Assembly: GCA_016841005.1 (NCBI GenBank)
Contig: JAEORG010000180.1
Coordinates: forward strand, 1-17,262
Origin: Candidatus Thorarchaeota archaeon
GTDB lineage: Archaea; Asgardarchaeota; Thorarchaeia; Thorarchaeales; Thorarchaeaceae
Reading direction: 5' to 3'
Length of the DNA: 17,262 nucleotides
The notes under the pieces were generated by a model. That model did no database searches, was not told where the DNA came from, and was given only the letters and a program-made list of their open reading frames with translations. The position numbers and the translations under genes are program-made. Positions 6,805 through 13,768 of this stretch are shown here, piece by piece; position 1 is the first letter of the stretch; every line of letters begins with the position of its first letter.

Positions 6805-6842
6805 TTGGTCCCTTACTAAGGACCAAGAGTCCATCGCACAAC
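6805..6842 (+). repeat. Possible 16S trailer repeat remnant (copy 6): hairpin plus boundary motif
   Basis: TTGGTC (6805-6810) pairs with GACCAA (6821-6826), and the inner CCTTA/TAAG extends the stem to a near-perfect hairpin. It is followed by AGTCC and then ATCGCACAAC (6833-6842), which is identical to 6073-6082 at the start of copy 3. The order hairpin, AGTC, ACAAC also matches 232-260 after the 16S gene. The rest of the trailer is not recognisable. It may instead be an unrelated hairpin in the upstream region of the minus-strand gene starting at 6785. Confidence 0.4.
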
Positions 6843-6925
6843 TACAGTGATCAACTCTCATTTGATTGTATTCATAAGAATTATTCTAAGTTTCATTTAC
6901 CGATTTTCCAAGGTTTTATCTAATA

Positions 6926-6933
6926 GTTTATTT
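6926..6933 (+). promoter_or_regulatory. TATA-like element for the 97-aa membrane protein
   Basis: GTTTATTT is centred about 26 nt before the ATG at 6956, which places the expected transcription start at or next to the start codon. With no Shine-Dalgarno upstream, this suggests a leaderless transcript. A second AT-rich run (CTTATATG, 6935-6942) is closer than normal. Confidence 0.4.
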
Positions 6934-6955
6934 CCTTATATGAATATTATAGCAT

Positions 6956-7249
6956 ATGCAAACATCGGAATATTATGCATTAGTGAACCTCTATACATTA
7001 TTGGCAGTAGGTGTAGTTGTTTTTCTAATCTCGTATTGGATTTGGTTTTCAAGAAGAAAACCAATTGGTCGTATCAGTGTTGCAAGACCTGCTCCAAGAG
7101 ACCCTCATGGGAAGGGCTATTTATCCACTGCATATGCATATGATGACTCATTAGCACCTAGTACTTATTTTGGTGATTTTGGTCCCCTTCCAGTGAGAAA
7201 GAAAGAAAAAAGAAGAACACCTACAACGTACAGAAAGCAGGAAGACTAA
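6956..7249 (+). CDS. Small single-pass membrane protein
   Basis: The 97-aa product has one strong membrane helix near the N-terminus (about residues 8-27, LVNLYTLLAVGVVVFLISYW) followed by a basic stretch (SRRKPIGR, 32-39) and a polar tail. This suggests the tail is cytoplasmic. The tail is rich in Pro, Gly and Tyr in its middle and ends in a very basic segment (RKKEKRRTPTTYRKQED). An in-frame TAG lies two codons before the ATG, so the start cannot be moved upstream. The gene is followed directly by a trailer-repeat remnant with T6. I do not recognise a family. An overlapping frame in the same region starting at 6847 has a poor protein composition and is a shadow. Confidence 0.7.
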   Translation: MQTSEYYALVNLYTLLAVGVVVFLISYWIWFSRRKPIGRISVARPAPRDPHGKGYLSTAYAYDDSLAPSTYFGDFGPLPVRKKEKRRTPTTYRKQED

Positions 7250-7286
7250 GAAGTACACACACTATCGAGCATCCTTCCATTTTTTC
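7250..7286 (+). repeat. 16S trailer repeat remnant, copy 5 (3' part, with T6)
   Basis: Starting at the stop codon of the 97-aa gene, AGAAGTACACAC resembles 8972-8983 of copy 4. The following ACTATCGAGCATCCTTCCATTTTTT matches the end of copy 2 at 21 of 25 positions. The middle of the element is missing. The T6 tract (7280-7285) is intact and could end transcription of the membrane-protein gene. Confidence 0.55.
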
Positions 7287-7311
7287 TAAATTTTTCAGAT
7301 AAGCTAATTCT

Positions 7312-8769
7312 TTATTCTCCACTGTTTCGATTTCTTTTTGCATATATCAAAATGACCGCAATCACAAAAATCACCACCCCTGAGATAATTATCACAGTTT
7401 CAGGTGGAGTTGTTGCTGCAGTGGTACCATACGCATAGTAAATATCCATCTCATTATTCCTTCCATCAGCCCATGCTATATGTGGAACTTCGTTTGAATC
7501 CAACTGGATAGAGATATAATCGCCCGGTCTTGTGAACGAGTTTGAAGTCAGTGCATCAGCAACAGGAATCGGATCGCTAAATATTGGGCTATCGCGCTCA
7601 TCACCTTCAAATGTTAGAATGCGATAATATGGTCTGTAGGACCCTCCCTGTTCATCATAATAGACTATATGCACCCTTCCCTGAGTATCGATGACCATTT
7701 CTGGATTCCATTGATTTCCTTCCACAGTCGGATTTACTCGTAGGCGGTCGCTCCAAGTATCTCCAAAGTCATCAGAGTATCGAAGATAGACATCAAAAGA
7801 ATTCACCCCTCCATCAAAGCCATCTGCCCAAAGAACATAGAGTCTATCGTTCTGATCAAATCGAATGGCTGGAATAGTCATCTTACCCGGTGCTGAGGTA
7901 GAATAGTTTCCGTCGTTGTTTATGAACCGGCTCTCCTGGAAGGTATTGCCGCCATCTATGCTTTTTGAGAGTTCGACGTTTCCCCAGCTCCAAGTTACTG
8001 GATCGAGATACAACCATGCAACAAACAGATGATTCTCAGAGTTCAGAGATATGTATGGTAACCCTTTCGATGGAGTATATTCGGTAATATTGCATATTTC
8101 TTGGAAGGTCATACCTCCATCTGTGGATCGAGTAAGATGAATAGAGGCGTTTCCAACCGTTGTCGCGTCGTCAGTGTCGTCATAGACTATGTATATTATA
8201 CCACTATCACTAATTGCCATTGTTTCTTTGTCCGCGAAAAAGCTTCCATAGGAAGCAGTTACAGGCATCCACGAAGCACCATAATCATGACTTCTCGCAA
8301 CTGTAATCTGAGAAAGCGATGGACCAGTTATCGAGTACTCTAGGTACGCATAATAGATAGTTTCATCATGCCACACCAACCATGGATCTGATTGTCCTGT
8401 TCTCCCAGTTGTGAACATAGGCATACTATATGGACTTGTCCAAGTAGTTCCACCATCGACGGACTTAGTCACACTGACACGAATGCCAGGTCCATCATGT
8501 GTATTTGATTCCTTCCACCCCACGAAGATCGTATCATTGTCACTAATTGCAATGGAAGTTTCTACATGGTGTGGGTATGAGGAATCATCAGTCGAGAGAA
8601 GAATGTTTGAAGAGAAAGCACTAATTTCGGGTAGGGCTTCCACGGAAGTACTTTGGAGTGCTATATCTCTCGTGTAGTAGGCGGCAATGTGAAATTCACC
8701 ACATGATTGTAAGACTGGCAATACCAAAAGTAGAACTAGAACAAGCATCAGTAGAACTCGACGAGCCAT
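7312..8769 (-). CDS. Surface-anchored BNR/sialidase-like beta-propeller protein
   Basis: This 485-aa protein has a signal peptide (MARRVLLMLVLVLLLVLPVL), a long extracellular region and a C-terminal membrane helix (about 458-476) followed by a short basic tail (KRNRNSGE). It should therefore be displayed on the cell surface. Five BNR/Asp-box repeats are visible: SVDGGTTW (103), SHDYGASW (160), STDGGMTF (215), SIDGGNTF (270) and SDDFGDTW (332). These indicate a sialidase-type beta-propeller. I cannot confirm the sialidase catalytic Arg triad, so enzymatic activity is not assumed. A binding or structural role is equally possible. The ATG has a strong ribosome-binding site, AGGAGG at 8781-8786. 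Its stop lies 63 nt from that of the convergent membrane-protein gene. Confidence 0.85.
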   Translation of the reverse strand: MARRVLLMLVLVLLLVLPVLQSCGEFHIAAYYTRDIALQSTSVEALPEISAFSSNILLSTDDSSYPHHVETSIAISDNDTIFVGWKESNTHDGPGIRVSVTKSVDGGTTWTSPYSMPMFTTGRTGQSDPWLVWHDETIYYAYLEYSITGPSLSQITVARSHDYGASWMPVTASYGSFFADKETMAISDSGIIYIVYDDTDDATTVGNASIHLTRSTDGGMTFQEICNITEYTPSKGLPYISLNSENHLFVAWLYLDPVTWSWGNVELSKSIDGGNTFQESRFINNDGNYSTSAPGKMTIPAIRFDQNDRLYVLWADGFDGGVNSFDVYLRYSDDFGDTWSDRLRVNPTVEGNQWNPEMVIDTQGRVHIVYYDEQGGSYRPYYRILTFEGDERDSPIFSDPIPVADALTSNSFTRPGDYISIQLDSNEVPHIAWADGRNNEMDIYYAYGTTAATTPPETVIIISGVVIFVIAVILIYAKRNRNSGE

Positions 8770-8840
8770 GAATGTAAAATCCTCCTCGCTCTCAGGAAAC
8801 TAGACGCGAATCACTAGAGGCGTGAGAGAGAGTGTGAGCA

Positions 8841-8848
8841 ATATAATA
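8841..8848 (-). promoter_or_regulatory. TATA-like element for the BNR-repeat protein
   Basis: The minus strand reads TATTATAT inside GATTATTATATTGC. A transcript beginning about 25 nt downstream would have a leader near 50 nt that contains the AGGAGG at 8781-8786. Confidence 0.35.
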
Positions 8849-8965
8849 ATCTCTATTATTGGAGCAACTGATTAGAGCCTATGGATGACAAGTTCTCTTT
8901 CAAAACAGGTGAAATACGAATTAGAATATACAAACATCAAAGATAACAGGTGTATATGATGGGAA

Positions 8966-9016
8966 CAGCTGAGAAGGTACACACTCTTCAAACTCTCCCT
9001 GTTAAGCACCCTTTCA
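8966..9016 (+). repeat. 16S trailer repeat, copy 4 (diverged)
   Basis: From CAGCTGAGAAGG to AAGCACCCTTTCA the sequence aligns with 1699-1748 at about 80% identity with one inserted base. The block GCACCCTTTCA is unchanged. The inner stem has two mismatches (GCTGAG with CTCCCT) and the T6 is replaced by a mixed AT run, so this copy looks decayed. It lies about 70 nt before the Lrp-like gene, in the same orientation as the others. Confidence 0.65.
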
Positions 9017-9086
9017 CTATTATATTTTTAACTCCGATTACGATATTAGTCAGCTCAATCTAGTATTTGATGGTTAGGTGCTGAGA

Positions 9087-9998
9087 TTGGACGAAATCGA
9101 CAAGGGAATCCTGTTTGGACTACTCCAAAACTGTAGAATCCCATATCGATCACTTGCGCAACAATTCAACATGACTGCAAATGGGGTCAAGAAACGAATT
9201 CAGAATCTTGTTGATGCAGGTGTGATTGCACAATTCACAGCTGAGCTCACTCCAGCTATGGTGGATGGTGAGAATTTTCTTGCTATTGTTTTCACGGATG
9301 GGAAAGAGGATGAGGACGCCCTTCTTCATGTGATAGGTTCACACATACTAGTAAGAGAGGTTGGTATTCTATCTGGATCCGCGTATATGGCCATGGGAAC
9401 CCATACTGGTTCAGAAAGTCTCAGAGACCTTGGTAGCTTTCTTCGAGGAATAGAGAATGTTAAGAGTGTTGAATTGCATAGTCTTGTAAAAGATGCACTT
9501 CATGGAAGAAGGACTGACTTGTCTAAATTGCAACTTAGAGTTTTACACTGCTTAGTCAAAAACCCACGTATGTCAACCAAGATGATTTCTGAGATTACGG
9601 GTTTAACAGTCAGAAGAACACGAATAATAATACAGAAACTTGTTGAGAGTGGTTCAATCTCTCTTGGCATACGGTGGAATCTCAGTGCTGGGGATGGATT
9701 TGTCTTTCTATTGAAGATTAACTGGGATGAAAAAATTGGAAGTCTAGAGGAACTGCTGCTCTTTATTGGTGAGAATTTTCCTGTAGCATTCTATGGCCCA
9801 TTAATATCAGCTACAGAGCCAGTGGTTTTCGCGGTATTCGTCGTTGATCAATTCAAGGATGCAGATCTTATATCCAAAAAGGTTGGAAGAACTCCTTTTG
9901 TGACATCATGTCAGGCTCTTTTTGGTAGGCCCCAAGTTAGTTTTCCGGATATCCGTAGTATTCGCCTTGATGAAATGCTAAAAAATGTTGAATTTTAG
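9087..9998 (+). CDS. Tandem Lrp/AsnC-like transcriptional regulator
   Basis: This ~303-aa protein carries two winged-helix DNA-binding units, each followed by an alpha/beta segment. The first reads DEIDKGILFGLLQNCRIPYR with the recognition helix in MTANGVKKRIQNLVDAGVI. The second begins LSKLQLRVLHCLVKNPRMS with TVRRTRIIIQKLVESGSI, about 145 residues later. This is an Lrp/AsnC-like arrangement duplicated within one chain, seen in some archaeal regulators. Lrp-type ligand domains often sense amino acids, but the effector is unknown here. I prefer the TTG at 9087, with AGGTG (9076-9080) 6 nt before it, over the GTG at 9078, which lies inside that site and directly after a stop. The adjacent TATA/palindrome and ABC operon are its most likely target. 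Confidence 0.75.
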   Translation: MDEIDKGILFGLLQNCRIPYRSLAQQFNMTANGVKKRIQNLVDAGVIAQFTAELTPAMVDGENFLAIVFTDGKEDEDALLHVIGSHILVREVGILSGSAYMAMGTHTGSESLRDLGSFLRGIENVKSVELHSLVKDALHGRRTDLSKLQLRVLHCLVKNPRMSTKMISEITGLTVRRTRIIIQKLVESGSISLGIRWNLSAGDGFVFLLKINWDEKIGSLEELLLFIGENFPVAFYGPLISATEPVVFAVFVVDQFKDADLISKKVGRTPFVTSCQALFGRPQVSFPDIRSIRLDEMLKNVEF

Positions 9999-10017
9999 TT
10001 ATCTCTTGCAAATATTC

Positions 10018-10025
10018 TTTATATG
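10018..10025 (+). promoter_or_regulatory. TATA box of the ABC exporter operon
   Basis: TTTATATG sits 20-27 nt after the regulator's stop codon and overlaps the first two bases of the 16-bp palindrome. The expected start near 10046-10050 would give a leader of about 95 nt before the ATPase gene. Confidence 0.55.
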
Positions 10026-10039
10026 AACTCATGAGTTCA
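10024..10039. promoter_or_regulatory. Perfect 16-bp palindromic operator candidate
   Basis: TGAACTCATGAGTTCA is a perfect inverted repeat with no central spacer. It begins within the TATA box and lies between TATA and the expected transcription start. A dimeric regulator bound here would block polymerase recruitment. The neighbouring tandem Lrp-like protein is the obvious candidate, and it could also sense read-through from its own gene. The binding partner is inferred from position only. Confidence 0.6.
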
Positions 10040-10145
10040 CATAATTCCTTCTTTTCTAATTCCTCTCAATCTTTTACTGAACTAATTTGCACACATGAAT
10101 AGAATAGCATTTTTTCCATCATCCCATTTCAGGTGATTTTTAAAA

Positions 10146-10925
10146 ATGCAGACTATTGTCGAACGACCATTGGAAAAACGCATCGAATCTGCAATTGAAT
10201 TATCTAATATCACAAAGAGATTTGGAAATATCACTGCAGTTGATGGACTGAATCTTGAAATTGGATGGGGCGAGGTTTTTGGTCTTCTTGGTCCAAATGG
10301 AGCTGGAAAAACAACTACAGTCAATATGCTCTCAACTTTGATGAATCCCACGGAAGGACATGCAAAGGTTGCCAATTATGATGTGGTTAAAGACGCAAAA
10401 TATGTCAGAAAATTAATTGGTTTGTGTCCTCAACAACCAGCATATTTTCCACATCTCACTGGTCGAGAGAATGTGGAGTTATTCGGTCAACTCCACTCAA
10501 TACCTAGGAAACTACTTGATGAACGAATTGAGCTTCTAGCTCAAAAAGTTGGTATACTTGATGATATTGACCGTCGTGCCAGTCATTATAGTGGCGGGAT
10601 GGTACGACGCATTAGCACTATTATGGCACTTATTCATAACCCCTCTGTTGCTCTACTTGATGAACCCACAGTCGCAATGGATCCAGTATCGCGTCGTCTA
10701 GTTTGGGATTTCATTAAAGAACTAAGAAATCAGAATAAAACAATTCTTCTTACAACTCATTACATGGAAGAAGCCCAAGAACTCTCAGATCGAGTGGGTA
10801 TAATTGATGAAGGTAAGCTAATTGATGTTGGACCACCTCAGGTCCTGATAGAGAAATATCAAGCCAAAGATTTGGAAGAGGTCTTTGTGCTGAGAACAGG
10901 TAAGAAACTAAGGGAGGAGGTCTAG
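10146..10925 (+). CDS. ABC transporter ATP-binding protein (ABC-2 exporter type)
   Basis: This 259-aa cytoplasmic ATPase powers the permease encoded next. All nucleotide-binding motifs are present: Walker A GPNGAGKTT (49-57), Q-loop near CPQQPAYFPHLTGREN (94-109), signature YSGGM (148-152), Walker B VALLDEP (168-174) with the following TVAMDP D-loop, and the switch His205 in LLTTHYMEEA. The sequence is of the drug/polysaccharide/Nod-factor export type (CcmA-like). The first ~16 residues are an extra N-terminal tail. The ATG has AGGTGA as ribosome-binding site (about 10132-10137). Its TAG stop directly abuts the permease ATG. Confidence 0.93.
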   Translation: MQTIVERPLEKRIESAIELSNITKRFGNITAVDGLNLEIGWGEVFGLLGPNGAGKTTTVNMLSTLMNPTEGHAKVANYDVVKDAKYVRKLIGLCPQQPAYFPHLTGRENVELFGQLHSIPRKLLDERIELLAQKVGILDDIDRRASHYSGGMVRRISTIMALIHNPSVALLDEPTVAMDPVSRRLVWDFIKELRNQNKTILLTTHYMEEAQELSDRVGIIDEGKLIDVGPPQVLIEKYQAKDLEEVFVLRTGKKLREEV

Positions 10926-12089
10926 ATGGATTCACAGCGAATTTTTGCTCTAGTAAAGAAGAATATTCGAAAGCTAACGAGAGATCCAGGTACAGTTTTC
11001 CTTCTGATACTCTTTCCTGTTGTTCTTACAATCGTATTTGGATTTGCATTTGGAGGAATTGGTGAATCGGGACCACAGAGTTTTGAAATTGGAGTTGTCA
11101 ATTTAGATCAATCCTCATACAATCCCGAATGGTCAACTTGGTTTGTGGCAAATCTAACTGAAACAGATGGTGTTAACCTAGTGCAGTATGTTGCTAATGA
11201 AACTGGACAAGGTGATCTTCTCGAAGGAATCATAGATGCTCTGGTAGTAATCCCTGGAGGCTTTGGTGATAGTTGCCAATCCTACTGGTCGTCTCCTTTA
11301 GATGGAAGTAGTTGGACGAATACAACCATAGAACTTTATCTTGATAGCGGATCTTTTACTGCTACAATTGCTGTTCCCTCAATCGTTCAACAGGTCTTTC
11401 TCAAAACGCTGTTTGGGGATGCAAGGATGTCTTTGGAAGTTCCTATTCAGCTTACAAATCCTACACTCATATCTGCTAATACGTTCTCGCAGTGGGACTA
11501 TATGGTACCAGGAATGTTCGCCTTTTCTGCTATCTTCATTACAGTAATAGTAGCACAAGCTATGACTGAAGAAAGAAGTGAAGGTATTCTTAGAAGAATG
11601 TCGACTACTCCATTGACATCAACCGATTACATGCTTAGTCAGATTATCTTCTATATGGGTATAGCTGTTTTCCAGGTATTGATTATTTTTCTAACATCTT
11701 ACGCGATTGGCTATCGTCCAGCAACCGGAATAGTGGGAATCGGATTTGCGCTATTGATATTGGCGGTTTTCTCTCTCTCTTGTGTGGGTTTGGGTTTACT
11801 TGCTGCGACTATCTCTAATTCCGCAGATGGAGCTACAGGTCTAGCATTCATGATAGCAATGCCACAGATGTTTCTTGGAACATTCATGCCACTCGGTGGA
11901 ATTGCTGACACTATTGCATCAGCTATGCCTAGTAAATATGTGACAGATGCTTTGACAACCCTCTTCCTAAGGGGCGCCGAAGTCACAACCCTCTCTATTT
12001 GGATTGATCTTGTCCTAGTTATCGTAGCATGTGTCGCTGTTGTTTCCATCGGAATACTTGTCTTTGAGAGATGGGGTAGAGGAAAATAG
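10926..12089 (+). CDS. ABC-2 type transporter permease
   Basis: The 387-aa membrane subunit has the ABC-2 layout. A cytoplasmic N-terminal helix leads to a first membrane segment (about 24-43). A large extracytoplasmic domain follows (about 45-187) with several N-x-S/T sites. Five further membrane segments run from about 193 to 380. The conserved cytoplasmic motif EERSEGILRRMSTTPLTSTD (215-234) after the second membrane segment is diagnostic. It very likely pairs with the ATPase upstream as a homodimeric exporter. The substrate cannot be told. The start is preceded by GGAGGAGGT (10913-10921), an excellent match to the anti-Shine-Dalgarno, placed inside the end of the ATPase gene. Confidence 0.92.
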   Translation: MDSQRIFALVKKNIRKLTRDPGTVFLLILFPVVLTIVFGFAFGGIGESGPQSFEIGVVNLDQSSYNPEWSTWFVANLTETDGVNLVQYVANETGQGDLLEGIIDALVVIPGGFGDSCQSYWSSPLDGSSWTNTTIELYLDSGSFTATIAVPSIVQQVFLKTLFGDARMSLEVPIQLTNPTLISANTFSQWDYMVPGMFAFSAIFITVIVAQAMTEERSEGILRRMSTTPLTSTDYMLSQIIFYMGIAVFQVLIIFLTSYAIGYRPATGIVGIGFALLILAVFSLSCVGLGLLAATISNSADGATGLAFMIAMPQMFLGTFMPLGGIADTIASAMPSKYVTDALTTLFLRGAEVTTLSIWIDLVLVIVACVAVVSIGILVFERWGRGK

Positions 12090-12090
12090 A

Positions 12091-12528
12091 ATGGAACTAA
12101 CTGATATGGTTGAGGGGTATGAACTATTACGTTCTACCTCTCAACTTGACCCCCTTTACTCTGAAACAGGTAGAATCATTCTATTACATGACGATCAGTC
12201 AGTTAGAGTCTATCTCACAATAGGCCTTGATAGTTGGGAAGACATTACACTAGAAATTGAAGTATTCATGGGAGTTAGTCGCAAGGTGAAATCTGTTCAA
12301 TCTCAATCAGTCTATGATTATGAAAATGACACGAGTTTATCAAAAGGGCAATTGTTGGAATGCATCTCTCTCATTGAATATTTACTCCGTTTGGAAGAAT
12401 CTGGATTCAAACTAGAAATCGTATTGGATGATTGCATATGGACTGCACGATACACAGTTAATCACAAACCAGACACTCAATTATTTGGGATTGTAGTGCC
12501 CCCAAATCATCTGGAAAAAATGAGTTGA
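12091..12528 (+). CDS. Hypothetical protein, third gene of the ABC exporter operon
   Basis: This 145-aa soluble, acidic protein has no signal peptide or membrane segment, and I do not recognise a family. It has alternating predicted strands (TGRIILLHDD, VRVYLTIGLD, ITLEIEVFMG) and a helix (QLLECISLIEYLLRLEESG) before a final strand pair. The ATG at 12091 is one base after the permease stop (TAGAATG), so translation is probably coupled. The frame is open upstream to 12031, but that would overlap the permease by about 60 nt with no ribosome-binding site. A cytoplasmic accessory to the exporter is the simplest reading, based on position alone. Confidence 0.7.
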   Translation: MELTDMVEGYELLRSTSQLDPLYSETGRIILLHDDQSVRVYLTIGLDSWEDITLEIEVFMGVSRKVKSVQSQSVYDYENDTSLSKGQLLECISLIEYLLRLEESGFKLEIVLDDCIWTARYTVNHKPDTQLFGIVVPPNHLEKMS

Positions 12529-12619
12529 ATCAATTCTCTTCTATGAGATTAGATTTGCCTCGAGAAAGTATTAAGCACCAAAGCTGTTATGATGTTCGAA
12601 TGCAGAATTTCTTGGATGG

Positions 12620-13768
12620 TCAGAGAGCGTTTTCCAAGTCTTCAACTAAATCCTCTATGTCTTCAATACCAGCTGAGATTCTGATTAGACTATCAGTAAT
12701 ACCGATTTGGTTTCTTGTTTCTTGAGAAATACTTGCATGTGTCATTGAAGAGGGGTGCTCTATTAGTGACTCTACACCACCCAGACTTTCTGCTATGTAA
12801 AATAATTGAAGTCTTTCCAGGAAATTCTTTGCATCATTAAAATCGCCATTTAACTCAAAGGAGAGCATACCCCCAAAGCCTCTCATCTGTTTAGTGGCAA
12901 GTTTATGCTGAGGGTGAGTTTTGAGACCTGGATAGTAAACACGTTTGATTTTACCACTGTCCTGCAATAACTTTGCGATTTGAAGTGCGTTTTCTGCATG
13001 TTTTTCCATCCTAAGGGTCAATGTCTTTGTTCCTCGTAGGACCAGAAAGCAGTCAAATGGGGAGGGTATGGCACCAACAGCATTTTGGTTGAATCTGATC
13101 TTTTCATAAACATCAGAATTGGATAGCATAATCGCACCTCCTACCACATCACTGTGTCCGCTCAAGTATTTGGTAGTGCTGTGAACAACCATATCAGCAT
13201 CAAGATTCAAAGGGGACTGAAAATATGGGCTCATGAACGTGTTATCGACTACAGTATTCACATCTTTTTCATGTCCAATTCTGGCAATTTCTCTGATATC
13301 ACACATCCGCATCAAAGGATTAGTAGGTGTTTCTAACCAAATCAGCTTTGTATTTTTTCTAATTGCTTGTTCCACATTGAGTGGATCTCTAGCATCAACA
13401 TATGAAAACTCAACCGCGAACTTTGTCAGAACGCTGTCAAACAATCTTCTTGTTCCACCATATAAATCATCAAAAGCAATCACATGATCTCCAGCCTCAC
13501 ATATGGATAGAAGGAGCGTAGTTTCTGCAGCCATCCCTGAAGAAAAAGTCAGACAATATTTAGCATCCTCAAGTGAGGCAAGCCGCTTTTCTAACGCATC
13601 TCTGGTAGGATTCCCCGTCCGGGAATACTCGTATCCGCCTGTAGGTGTATCCACTTTCTTCCTTGCAAATGTTGATGCCAAATGAATTGGAACTACAACA
13701 TCTCCAGATTCTTTCTCATCAAGTCTAGGTTCCTCTCCAACATGAATGGCCCTGGTTGCAATCTTCAA
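12620..13768 (-). CDS. Cystathionine gamma-lyase (Cys/Met metabolism PLP enzyme)
   Basis: This ~382-aa enzyme belongs to the Cys/Met metabolism PLP family. It most resembles cystathionine gamma-lyase, which cleaves cystathionine to cysteine, 2-oxobutyrate and ammonia. Key features, numbered from the TTG start, are YEYSRTGNPT (Tyr48, Arg50), the SSGM phosphate loop (76-79), Tyr103, Asp175 in VVDNTFMSPYFQ, the PLP lysine Lys200 in HSTTKYLSGHSD, and IAESLGGVESLIEHP with Glu333. Gamma-synthase cannot be excluded by motif alone, but the beta-synthase partner favours the lyase. The TTG at 13768 gives the typical MKIATRAIHVG N-terminus, puts AGGAGG (13779-13784) 10 nt upstream and overlaps the preceding stop by 4 nt. 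The ATG at 13777 would sit only 1-2 nt from that site. Confidence 0.88.
   Translation of the reverse strand: MKIATRAIHVGEEPRLDEKESGDVVVPIHLASTFARKKVDTPTGGYEYSRTGNPTRDALEKRLASLEDAKYCLTFSSGMAAETTLLLSICEAGDHVIAFDDLYGGTRRLFDSVLTKFAVEFSYVDARDPLNVEQAIRKNTKLIWLETPTNPLMRMCDIREIARIGHEKDVNTVVDNTFMSPYFQSPLNLDADMVVHSTTKYLSGHSDVVGGAIMLSNSDVYEKIRFNQNAVGAIPSPFDCFLVLRGTKTLTLRMEKHAENALQIAKLLQDSGKIKRVYYPGLKTHPQHKLATKQMRGFGGMLSFELNGDFNDAKNFLERLQLFYIAESLGGVESLIEHPSSMTHASISQETRNQIGITDSLIRISAGIEDIEDLVEDLENAL

Larger units (their letters stand above)
8770..9086. other. Divergent intergenic region with a possible 21-codon frame
   Basis: These ~317 nt separate the BNR protein (minus) from the tandem Lrp-like gene (plus). 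Besides the promoter at 8841-8848 and the trailer repeat at 8966-9016, a short plus-strand frame runs from an ATG at 8881 to a TAA at 8944-8946 (21 codons). It has a peptide-like composition (DDKFSFKTGEIRIRIYKHQ) but no convincing ribosome-binding site. It may be chance or a gene remnant. Confidence 0.3.

Noticed and set aside
6847..7143. Overlapping plus-strand frame of 98 codons
   Set aside because: It overlaps the 97-aa membrane protein in another frame, is rich in Cys, Ser and Ile in a non-protein-like order, and lacks a ribosome-binding site; the frame at 6956 has a clean membrane-protein pattern.
10082..10375. Minus-strand frame across the start of the ABC ATPase
   Set aside because: It is antisense to the clearly coding Walker A region and has no independent support.
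12031..12090. Upstream extension of the third ABC-operon gene
   Set aside because: It would overlap the permease C-terminus by about 60 nt without a ribosome-binding site, while the ATG at 12091 fits stop-start coupling.
12571..12579. TTAAGCACC shared with trailer copy 4
   Set aside because: A 9-nt match without flanking similarity.
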